Assembly: GCA_022113835.1 (NCBI GenBank)
Contig: JAILWY010000026.1
Span: 10,567,001-10,631,000, forward strand
Source: Atopsyche davidsoni
Lineage: Eukaryota > Arthropoda > Insecta > Trichoptera > Hydrobiosidae
DNA: 64,000 nucleotides
Direction: 5' to 3'
The notes under the pieces are model-generated. The model was not told the origin of the DNA. It made no database searches and was given only the letters and a program-made list of their open reading frames with translations. Numbering within the stretch: the first letter of the stretch is position 1; each line of letters starts with the position of its first letter. Below, in pieces: positions 43,937-55,800 of the stretch. Position numbers and translations under genes: made by a program.

Positions 43937-45926
43937 ATGGCCAATATTTTGAAAAGATTTCATGAGTTTGGAGGAAAGCTGACACCTAAGGTGTGAAATT
44001 CACAAACATTTTACGGATCTGGATAAAAATATTCGTAAATGTTTTTCATTGCACTCATTTATTCCAACGATTTTTAATTTTATAGATTGGAAGTAGATTT
44101 CACGGAACTAAGGTTAAGCAGAGGACTGTCTTAAATGAAAGAAAATTTAAAGCGACAGAAGAATCTCTCGCGTCGAAAGGGTAAACGATTTGATTTGATA
44201 AACGAGACACTCATTTTGAACACCTTTATTAGATTATATAACACTTGGTTTCTAATGTATTTTTAATGTTTATCTTATTTATGCTCAGTGAACTTACCAA
44301 ATTGGTGTGCGTGTAAATTGTCATACCCACAATATTCTCATAATATTGTGTAATTGTGAAGTATCATTCCTATGACTTTACATGTAACGTATTGTAGATT
44401 TCTGAGGTCTGTGAAGCCCTACTCCCCACCCGACGATGTGGAGTTGCGCGTGAGCAGTGTGTGCAGTCGTGTTGGGCTTACTACTGATATCGATACTGTC
44501 ATCGGTGACCCTGCTATAAGATTCTCAATTCTCAATGAATGCTTTCAAGAATTTCAACATGGAGTTCCAAACTCAACTCTCAACACGATAGAAACGATAG
44601 GCAAGTATTTATCATAGTTTTATTTATTGTCAATTTTTTTAGGCAAATGATTCACACATGGCACGGTGTGAATCTTCAATTTTTTCCAAGCAGCTAGGAT
44701 TCAATCCCACGGCAGAAAATGTATGATTAAATCCTCTCTGGAGGCTATCGCTCCATGGTGCTTTGATACTTTTGATATTACCTGAGTAATAATTTAAATG
44801 GTTAAAATATATAGTCACGATGGTCGAAAAAATTAAGACGCTAGATCATAATAATAATCACCTGCGTCTTGATAAAACTAATGAATATTTTTCTGTTCGT
44901 TTCATGTAAGAAAAAAAATTGTTAATACAAAAGACAATATGTGATTAATATGCAATAAAGTAAAAAAAACATAATCACTACCTTATTTATCATCTCTTCA
45001 GCACATATAAATCATTTTGTGAGGCACTGTGTCAATGTTTAGTGTTACATTGTTCATAGTTGTACAATATGTTTTTTAGGTGATTTATTCACAAATATTT
45101 TTTTCATATAGTTATTTAACTTACTCAATTTCCCTCATAATTAACATTTGTTTAGTAAAGAGATAATTTTTTTGTGTAAAATCCAAGTTAAAAGTTGTAT
45201 TTTGAATTATACAAAATGGTTGTTTTGAAATCGGATTTTATATGCCAGTTATTGCTTCTGTCTCAAAGAAAGGTTATTTATTTTCTAATCATTATCAATA
45301 ATACATTTATCCATGTTTATTTTATATTTACAGGAGATGTGATGTCTTTCTACAAAACTCCTGTAGTTACAACAACACCTTATGATGCAATGAGGAATAT
45401 GGATCTTCCCAAAAATCTTCACGTGCAATTTGAGTACCAAAGATTCAATCCAGGTTATAACTACAATTCAATTTTCTTAATGACAGCCGAAGTGTAAATA
45501 TAAAACTTGTAAATTGTTTTATAGTAAAAACTAATGATACTAAAACAATTTAATATTAATTGAAAATAATAAAATAAATATTATTATTTGTTGAAAGCAA
45601 CATTACTTATTTATGTGATGACTTCAGTCATCTAAAATGGTGACTTCAGTCATCTAGTGACAAGAACTTGTGATTTACCAATAAATATCATTCAATCCAT
45701 ATATTTAGATATTGGATAGAAATTTCTGACTTTCGTCCCCAGCCTTCCAGTAGTGATATATTAAATTGGTGTTACTGTGTAATATTGACAAATGCTCTTT
45801 GATATTTCAGAAACTGACACCATGTTTGGCGGGATATCTGCATTCCCCAAGTCTTCCACTCTGGTCAGCGGTCTCAAATACAAAAAAAAGTATCCTGGTT
45901 ACCAAGCAAAAACTTCATGGCCTTGA
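43937..45926 (+). CDS. mRpL50: Mitochondrial ribosomal protein mL50
   Basis: Five coding exons join in phase: 43937-43990, 44086-44180, 44398-44600, 45334-45453 and 45811-45926, giving 195 residues. Intron 3 is GC-AG (ATAG/gcaagt), and the others are GT-AG. The first 35 residues are basic, with a few acidic residues (MANILKRFHEFGGKLTPK), as expected of a mitochondrial targeting peptide. The body matches mL50: LRVSSVCSRVG, IRFSILNECFQEFQHGVPNS, then IGDVMSFYKTPV and LPKNLHVQFEYQRFNP. The last exon supplies ETDTMFGGISAFPKSSTLV and ends KTSWP, the conserved insect C-terminus. mL50 is a peripheral large-subunit protein of the mitoribosome. If intron 4 is retained, translation stops at 45497 with 12 alternative residues. 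Polyadenylation signals at 45568 and 45573 would suit that shorter transcript. It shares its promoter region with Med13. Confidence 0.92.
45568..45578 (+). terminator. Polyadenylation signals within mRpL50 intron 4
   Basis: Two overlapping AATAAA hexamers lie 70-80 bp after the read-through stop at 45497 and before the last exon. They could end an intron-4-retaining transcript. Alternatively they are chance matches in AT-rich DNA. Confidence 0.35.
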
Positions 45927-46895
45927 AATATCCCTTACTGTAACATCCTAAATTTATATGAATTAAACCATATGTTAAAATGTATTCATACTATAGTCTA
46001 ATAAATAGTTATCAATCTATATTATTTCTGTGTTTCACGACTGTTCCTTGTTATATTTTTAATACTTGGGCATCTAAAAGAAATATAATCATTTGTTAAT
46101 TATTTTTTTAATTAGTTTGGCATCTGGTCATGGTCCACTTCCACATGTCCCACTGACTTCAATAGTTTTAATAAAAAGCATATTTATTTTGTAATAAATT
46201 ATTTAATTAATACATTTTCAATGTCAAATATGTTATTCCAAAATTAGTATATAATACTTAGGTACATAAATGTTATTTATAAATGAAGTTTTTGAAAAAT
46301 ATACTATCCAATATTAAATCACAAAAACTTTATAGTGAGCCTCGTCGAAAGTGTGGAAAGTTCAATGTCATAAATTTTGAACTACTTGCTAACATTTTGA
46401 AAAGCCTGACCAGAGAGAGCATACCCATGATTTTATGTCAAGTGTATATAATTCTATAGATTGGGTTATATTATATTGCAATTGTTGAGTTTAGCATTTC
46501 TATAAGAATGCTAAAAAGCACTTTCATAAATATCTTTGGAAAATCTATTTACTGTGAATAGTCGGTAACCACAGACGACCTTTCTTCGTATCGAGTGAAA
46601 GCATTCATAGGAATCTTAATGTATCACACTCATTTAATTTCCATTCTTCAAATGAATTGTCATGAAATATTATCATCTTCAGGTACGCGTAAAATTCATT
46701 TTGTATTTACAGGCCTCATTAAAAAAACCTTTGAGGTAGTATCATCAATAACAGTTATACAAGTCAAAACGCATATCTCTTTTGAATATGCCTTATCTCA
46801 CAATAAGCTGACCAAAAATACGAAATTTAGTACAAAATTGATAATCAACACAGAGAAGAAGGCATATGATTATAATTAATGGTGTAATTTTAAAT
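45927..46895. other. Intergenic region between convergent mRpL50 and hobbit
   Basis: About 970 bp that must hold the 3' UTRs of both genes. It is AT-rich with several AATAAA or TTTATT hexamers and no coding signal. One 94-codon frame (46595-46879) has no recognisable features. Confidence 0.5.
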
Positions 46896-49800
46896 TTAAA
46901 AACGTGAACCTTTTTTCTTTTGTGCTTTACTCTCACCCTGGAAAAATATAAAAAACAAAAATAGTCAATCTGCACAGAAAGGAATAAGGCTTCAAAAAGT
47001 TGAGAAACAGGTGAGACTTACTGCATGACGTTCTCCCAACAACATGCGTGCCTTGTCCTCTTCGGGGCGCGCCGTATCCTCCTGGCGGCCTGCAGCCCCG
47101 CGGCGGTGAAGCTGCAGTTTCTGTCTAATGGCTTGTGATAGAATTACTCGTCGGCTGTCACTCTTCATAGCCAACAGCAAATCTAACCAAGTCCACGTCA
47201 CATTATGGTACTCAAGTGTAGGTATAACTAGTGAAATGTCTCGCAGGTCCTCTAGATTCTTCTCCTTGTTACCTTTGTAACTCACACGCACTGGCACCTC
47301 AGGAATCTTAATGTATATGAACAGTTTGTTTTTTTCAGCTCGTTCCTACAGAAAGTAATAAAAAATAAATGGTGATGCGAACAGAGAAGTTTAAAGAAGA
47401 GTACAAAATGTAGGTACCGAGTTTTTGGCCACTCTCACCTTCATTTTCTCTACGTCATCTTTTTGTTCAATTTTGACGTAAAAGTTGGTATCCTTAGCGA
47501 GTTTCTTTGACTTAAGCTTCTTGGTGGTTCCACGTTCTTGACGCAAAGAACTGGATGATCCATCCTCCTCATCCTGACCCCCCTCTGCATCAATAGTCTC
47601 CGGATCCCTTTCGGGGAAGCAGAATTTCAACATTGTGTTGAAGAATTTTTTCGTCAATCCTACAAAAAGAGGTTTCTTATATTGAACTTTACTATTCCTT
47701 TGAAGTATCTTCAAACAATGAAATATAAATAATAGTCTGAAATTACTGCTTATGAAATAATTCACAATAAACATGAAAAATGATAACATGTAACACCATG
47801 ATAAATCATAATATTTTTTTTGCAATTAGGGTGGGTAGTTTTAAAAATTAATAGATGAAAATATTATCATTATTTGCTAATGGATTTTCTTTATGGATTA
47901 TAAAGGTTATGTTGAGTTTAGCAAAGTACTCAACAGTGAGTATCAAGATTTTAGTTTTTTGAGACAAATTTTAATAATATAAAGATGTTGGTGATTACAT
48001 CGACATAAGATATCTTACCGATGGTTATAGGCACGACGTTGATCTCAAAATGCTCTTTGACGGAAATGCCTCCAACAGGTGGACGTTCACGACAGAAAGC
48101 ACGTAACACACGCTGGCGAGCCACTGGCATGTGTGTGCGCACTTCAGAGGGCACTAGTACTTCTGTATAAGCCTCATTAGGTAATAAATTGGTCATGCGC
48201 ACATAGCCTAATTCCAGCAGATGCTCTACAGAGTCATCGCTTTTTGTATTCTTGGTGTACTGAAAGTTGGCTAGAACAAGATCAGCAATGCCTAATTGAC
48301 CATCGGCATCAGTAAGGCGCCACTGTGCGCGCTTGAAGCAAATCTCATTGACACGTACGGCGGCTACAGGGCGTGCAGTGGGTTGTGGAGCACGGTAGCG
48401 AGCCTCCTGATAACAGGCAACCATGGCGTGTAATTCTTCTCCATCCTTTACCAAGCGCTCTTTACATGCCAACACCTGACGTCTGAGGTCGCGGAGGTCA
48501 AGAGAGGAATCTCGCTGTGCAAGATATGTCTCTCGCTCCAACCGACGCAGACGAGCTACAAGTGCACGCACTTGTGTCTGTAGTAGCTGAATGGGGCGTC
48601 GTGGGTCAGGCACACTGTGTAACTGCAGACGGAAGCGCATTCTCGCCATTCTCTCTAATGCACGCTTTCTTTGGGGCTCCACATACAGCACCAAGTTGTT
48701 TACCACATCCAGCAGCATCGCATACTAATCACAAGATCACAATATAGTATATTTAGGTAAATTATTCAGGCAAGTAAGATATGCATGCTTACCTGCAAGG
48801 AGTTGGTACACACGTCCAGGTCATGGTGCATAAGCGTGAAGGAGTCGCATGGTGGTTCTGGCTCACCCCAAGCACTCCCGTTGCCATCCTCGCCGACACC
48901 GCCCGCGTCCTCATAACCCACATAGTAAAACTCACAGGTACACCGTGATACAATCCGCTGCAACTGTGGTGCATGAGCTCGGTCCTCACTAGGTCCGACC
49001 GTGCTGCCCAGCACACCACCTGCTGAATGACCGCTACCCACAAGACGAGGTACATCAGGTAGTGCAGATATGGCTCTTGCACCGCGCTCCTCAATTTCCT
49101 CTACACACACCCACTGGATGTTTTCATGCAGACGGTCGTTGTCGCGGGCACTCACGGTGGCGTAGTACTGCATGCTTTGGAGAGAACCTGCCCACGCTGA
49201 GCGTGCCCGACGTAGTTTCTGACGTACTTCTGCCCGTGCTGCGCAAAGTACAACATAACCACGTGTTTCGCAGCCTCGCAACACCACCTGCGGATTCACC
49301 AGTGCAACTGGGACACAAGCAAAAAACATGTTAGTTAAGGTTATTGGCCGAAAAAAGATATAATTATAATAATTAAATAGGTCGTACTCAGCCAATTGCA
49401 AACGGATGGCTCATCCTGAGCAGCAACATGTGGGGGTGGCTGTGCACTGCTCTCTGATAAGTCATCGGAAAATACTACAGATTTGTGCTCAGCCTCAGCC
49501 ACAAGCTGTGCCAACAAAGCTTGCGTTTGACCGCCGCTGGGTTGAGGAGCTGCAGGGGGCGTAGGTGGTGTAGCCTCAACGCGTCCTCCAGGAGAACTGT
49601 CTTCCGCCCGGAATGCTTTCAGAGCTTCAGTCGAAAGATTTCTCTTTAGTTGCTAAAAAAATTAAATGTTTAGTAAGAGCCACAACAGCTAAATTTGCAC
49701 AGAGCGGGTTTTCTAAAACAGTATTCTTACCTTATTCCTCATGTAGGTATCGAAGAGGGCAAAAGCTACATCACGATTTGTTTTAGTCCAGGCACCACGA

Positions 49801-52800
49801 AGATCGTGAACTACGAGACGGTGAGCGGGAGGTGCTTCAGCAGGAGCAGCAGGAGGAACACCACCCAGTGCACCCTCTCGGCCATATGACACCTTTCCCA
49901 CACTCAAACAATAGCATTTCTCCACAGGTTGACCGGTAGCTGCAGAGCGCTCGGGACGTTCAGATTCGCGCTCTGCCTCACGCTCGGTCTCATCAGGCAA
50001 TGCAGACTTAAGCCATACCTCGGCATCATTAAGTTCACAGTTGATATAGAGTGGCGGCCAAGAGGCACGCGGACGCCGTCTCAATCCATCACGTGCGGCA
50101 GCCAAGTGAAGAGCATGTTGTGCGCCACATGTCACACGACGACCACATACTTCCACGCCACGCTGCATGGCAAATGACATCCAGTAACATGCCTGAAATC
50201 TGTGCAAAGCCAGAGAAAGGCGAGCTGTACGGAAATGACGCGAGAGCTGAGGTTTGCGCGGCCGTCTATCATTAAAAACGGCACCGCGCCGCGTAGGTCG
50301 AGTAGCTCCCGACAAGATGTTCTTCAGACTCTCAAACCACCGCAATGTGCTGCCATACAGCAGGACTGCAGGGCATGCCACCTCATCAGTAGGTCGCGTT
50401 TCCAGAGATAGGTGCGCTGCCACGCCTTGTGAGCGGAAGGCTCGATATGAATCGTGCTCTTGATTGCTGGAATATTCAGGCACCTTGTCGGGTGCGCACT
50501 GCACAACAGCGTGGTGGTCATGTGGGTCTGCTAGACACAGCCAGGATAACTTCAGTGTAAGGCGCAAGTCAGGTAGGTGCAGTAAACGACAGTCGTCGTA
50601 CTTTGAAGCTGTTCTCACAAACACATTCAGGTCACCTCGAAATACCATCTTGGCTACGATAGAAATGAAATGTCAGAGAATAAAATTACAATATTTAATC
50701 TCGTCTTTAAATTTAGAGAAAGAAACATACCATCTGTCCAATCGAGTGCCAGGTCAGACCAGGCAAGTTCCATCTCTTCTGTGGTGTTATAGGGGTCTAG
50801 TGATGCGTGAAGAAGCAGTGCAAGGCGACGCACACATAGCGTGAGTCGACCGTGCAGCATTAGGCGTGCCTTGTCCCACCATGCAAGCGGTGCACTTGGG
50901 TCCCTTGAGCCACGCATCACACGTTCCCAGCCTGTAAGCAACAATTCAGAATACAAAACAACAGTTCAGGAGGTAAACAGAATGATGTTATATGCAAGTA
51001 GAGAAGAGACAAAAACGCAGCAAAAATTGCGCCTGTGGTTTCTCTTCTAACCATGATGATGCATGAATGTAATTCAGGATAGAGGTGCATCTCTAGGTCG
51101 TAATTAATACTCTATGCATATCTGTCCATAAAATGCATGTGTATGCACATTATCTATAGAATTAATAGTAAAGAAGCAATCACAGTTATTTGATACTATA
51201 AGGATATCCTTTTGATCCCAGAGCCAGGATAATAAAAAAATATTAAAAAGAGGTCGTCGTGGTAGATGACATGGAAGCAATACTTACTTAAATTGCACTG
51301 CGCCACTACGGGCTCCCAGCAAGGACCAAAAGCATAAGTGAAGCGCTCCATCTCACAATTGAGGTCATGGTAAAACTTGAGAGATGTCATGCTGCGCTCA
51401 ACCTCTCTGGGCCCCCATGGTGCACCTTGCTCCACCACAGTCGAACGGCGTGCTGCGATAAAAATAGATTTCAAGACATGCTCAGGCCACGGCCCTCAGG
51501 TGGGCACTACATGATACGTACCACGAGGTGGAGGCAACTGCTCAGCGCCCATGAGAACACCCCATAGTTGAAGTGCAGCTGTGCTAAGTAGTGGCTGTGG
51601 AAAATCACGTAATTGGAGACGCCACTCAGCACAGGAGCCAACTGTCCAGCGAGCCCACAGTGTAGAAAAATGCAAGCCCTCTTCGGGCCAGGGTGTATCA
51701 GGGTCCAGGCGTCGTAAAAGTGTGATGCATCGGGTGGTACCATGCAGGCTGGGGTCAGCAAGAGCAAGCACACGCAATCGGGTTAGGCGGCACGTAAGTA
51801 GAGCGCGACCAGCAGCACCCCGAGCTAACTGACGGGAACGCTGCACGTAGATCTGTGCATTGCAACGACCCAATCCTGCATACAGCTCCTCCACTTTGCC
51901 AGCCGGCAGAAATAAATGAGGCTTGGACAACTCAGCCACCTGCAATAGAAGTATGCATGGTAAGAATACGCAATTGGTAAAGCGGTTATGAAAGATGAAA
52001 TACGAGGGGCAGAGGTCCTGCTTACCTTAGCATCTAGCATTGCCTTCCTCTTCAGGCTTTCTTCATACTCATCCTCTAAAAGCTCATAGTTGTCTCTAAG
52101 CCGGACCTCGAAAGGATCATCAGTCATCTCTAAAACAAACTCCTCGACCTATATAAAAAACATACAGCGATAAGAAAAGTTATTACAGATCTACATGTGA
52201 TTGTGAAATTGTTCCCAACCTCAATGTAAAGATCTCCAGGCAGTGGACTGTCTTCAGTGAAATCTTTTTTCTTATATTCATGCACAGCCTTGACCCACTT
52301 AGTGATGGAGACAAACTCCTCCTGAATGGCGTCCGCGAACTGATGCTCGTATGGAAAGACTGCTCGAAAAGATGCAATAGAAACACTCCTAAAAGAGAGA
52401 TGAAAAAGATCATCTACTGAACTAAGCCTCCAATTTAAAAAATAGTAGACATAGAGAAAAAGAGAGAGATAAACAGGGACCTTTATCTGCTGGTGATGAT
52501 ATTAAGATACCTTTTATTCAGAATAATAAAGGAAAATTTTTAGACTTAGCAAAAACTTATTAAAAGGTGTCCAAGGTGTAATGTGTCTGTTTTTATGTCG
52601 CAACGTTTTCTTCAGATTGAAGTTGAAGAACTTCAATGAAGAGATGTATAGTTGATGATTAAAAAATATTTTCTAAACGTTATTCACACACATACATCTC
52701 GATCTATGCAGTACCCTAACACTAAATTAGAGCAGGTTCATTTTATTTTCATTCCTGCTCAATGCTAATTTTCTTATTAATTCAAATAATGGAAAAACTA

Positions 52801-55800
52801 AGTGTATACCATGTTTTATTGAAGTCAAGCACAAAACTTTCAGCATTCTTGCGCTCCTCTCGAATCTTAGCGCTGTCATGAATGCGCGTAAGGCCGACTC
52901 CCTCTACAGTGAAGATCTCTGCCTCATCCACTGCAAGGCGACAGCGACTCCATGACAAGGAGAATCCATCATGATCCTTTCCAAACGATATATCATCTGC
53001 AGAATGAAATAAACAAATTACATTAGAATAATAACAATGATTACTAAGATAAAACCAAAGCTTAATCCCAAACAATTAGCTTACCAAAAGTGAAGAGTAG
53101 ATCATGTCTCTCAGACAAAACTAGCCTGATTGCTGCGAAACCCTCGAGGGACACACGCCAAGGTCGGGTTGGTTGCTTGCTGTTTTCGGATCTTAGCCGT
53201 AGTGCATCCCGTGCATCTGCTATGAAACGCTGCCAGTCCCGGACTACACGCACGCATTTAAGGTGTAACCCTGGGCTCCATCGGACTTCCGCCGATTCTA
53301 GCAATCTATACGCTGCTCCTCCACCTTCTAGCTCACAACGGGCCAATTTGGCATATGCAAATGCGGTTGTCATTTCTTCTGCTCGCTGGCACACAAATGG
53401 GCCATCTGGAAGTACCGTATCTGACATTTTAAAACCAGATACGACCAGCCCAGCTCGAATTGAGCTTCGCTCTATGGAGACGGCATCTATGCGTGCCATA
53501 ACACAGAGATCAGCATCATCAAATGCAAAAACATTGACATTAGTGAGTGTGGCACTGAGAGTCACAGGAGGAGTAGGTGGGACAGGTGATGCTGCAACAG
53601 GGCGGGTAGGGCGAGCAGGGCGGACGGGTCGGTAGTCACGAAGACACCGAACAGCAAGAAGCACAGCACGAGCGGCAGCAGGCCCCCACTCGGCACGCAG
53701 ACAGTCAAGCATAGCTTCAACCTTAGCACCGAGGGCACCATGGCTACCCCACTTGACAAGTGCTACGCCAAGAAAAAAAGCAGTACCACGAGAATGATGC
53801 TTTTTGAGTGGCGTATCGCCTGCAGCAGTACGCAACCAGGCAGAGTCAATAAGCAGTTCTGCACTCCAGTGACGCATGCCGAGTGCAAGGCGTGCAGGGG
53901 CCCAAATGTATGGAGCACCTCGCAGCTCAGCTAGCTGGTCAAGCTTGACCTTGAGGCCATTGCAGGCAAGCGTAGCAGCCACGGGTCCACGGCGCCAGGC
54001 TAGCGAGGCACCCCAGAGTTCTGCACAGCCCTGAACAACACAACCTGTGCACGCCTCTTCCAGCCACGAACCACTAGCCACAACTGATGAGTTTTCCGAC
54101 AGATCTGAGGATTAGATGTATTTTGGATTATTGATTTATGGTGTTATCTACTCTCACAAAAGATATTCAGGTTAATCAAGAGTTTGCGTGTCAGAGTCAG
54201 GCTTTACCTAAGACACCCACTACAGGTAAGCTGTCAGACACTAGATCCAGATCCCTGGCGGGGAAATATGTAGAGAACCACTTGTATACATCATCATGGT
54301 CATATGAAAGGGTCAGAGTGTTGAGAATGAGATACAAATTCAGTACTTCCTTCTCCAACTGCGAAATTCAAATTGCCCAATATATAATAACATTGAGTTG
54401 TGTATATTATGCAATAGTAGAATGACAAGCCAAATGGCTAGATTACTAAATTTATAAGGTAATCTTCTAACCAAAGAATGATCATATTTGTTATAAATAT
54501 GGAGTGTTACAAAGTACATCAGTGTACTGTAGAAAACTTTATTGTACTTCCTAACTTATGCATTCATAATTCAAGGCAGTAGAAAAAGTAGATTTAAATT
54601 TTTAATTTATGAATGTTGTAAAGAGGTAAATTTTGTTTATTAACATAGGTAAATATTGGAATATTTAAAAATAAATGTAAATGTAATTAATAAAACAATA
54701 AATACCTTGGCATCTAGTTTCATTTTGTTAAGGAAAAATAATTTTTCCTTGTCATTGTTGATCTTTAGTTGGTCCATCTGGAAGGCCAGGTAGACCTGAG
54801 GTAGGCGAGAGTGGGAGACCTCAGCGCGTAATTCTCCTTCTTCCCAACCGCTTGTTTGGCTAGCCGAGAAACGAGCGTTTACCTATGATCATATAATACA
54901 TCTTAACAAACTAAAGCGGGGCGGGTACTAGTACCCGTTTCGCGTACTGCTGTCTAAAAGCGGAGCGCGTATTTGTACCTTTTTGAATGCATTTACTCTA
55001 AAAGCGGCAGAAGGTCATTTCACTCTTTAGGTTTACAGCTCGTAATGTTTGTTTAGACTCGCCAACGTTACTTCTACCAATACTGTCCAGTGATTCTGAA
55101 CAAAGTGACAATGAAGAAGTGGAGTGGTCAGAGAATGATAATCCTCCAATTATTGAACAATTTTTAGGACAAAGTGGTGTTGTTGTGATGCCAAGTAGTC
55201 CGCAAAGTGTGTATGAAGTGGCTCAACATTTTATAGGAAACGATTTATTTGACTACATGCAAATCAAAGAGTGTATAGACTAGATTTCACACGCGCAATT
55301 TTATGCGAATTTTGCCCGCTACAAAATCAGTTTAGTCAATTTGGTTAACCGCTTAAAGTGTGTTAATAAACAAAAGTTGATGATAATTTCTAACACCCAA
55401 GTAAAACATTGCTTTGAGATAGAATATTGCCAATTTATCAGATATTAGACAGTTTTAGAAAATAGGAAATACAACCTAATAATTAGTTCTGCCAAATTCA
55501 TGAGATTCAAAAAATGATAAATATCGAATTCAGTGAAAATGGCTCACTGATGAAGAAATATGGCACAACACCCAAGAACATTATATTAATTAAATATCAC
55601 CTTTTAATTCAGGTGGAGAGATTAAGAAGAAATCAGGTATAAGAAACTGAACGTAGACTCCAAAAATTAAAGCACAGGATCCAAATAAAAGGATAAAATG
55701 ATATACATAGCACATACTCATACATAGAAAGTGATAAAGTATACATAATAATTGTACAATCAAGTTTTCATTGTCTAAAGTTATAATTTATATATTTTTG

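Noticed and set aside
44640..44790. tRNA-derived SINE in mRpL50 intron 3
   Set aside because: Only a loose B-box-like GGATTCAATCCC is present, with no convincing A box or tail.
45334..45497. Exon 4 read-through as the true mRpL50 C-terminus
   Set aside because: A GT donor at 45454 and an exon at 45811-45926 give the conserved KSSTLVSGLKY..TSWP ending in frame. The read-through is kept only as an alternative.
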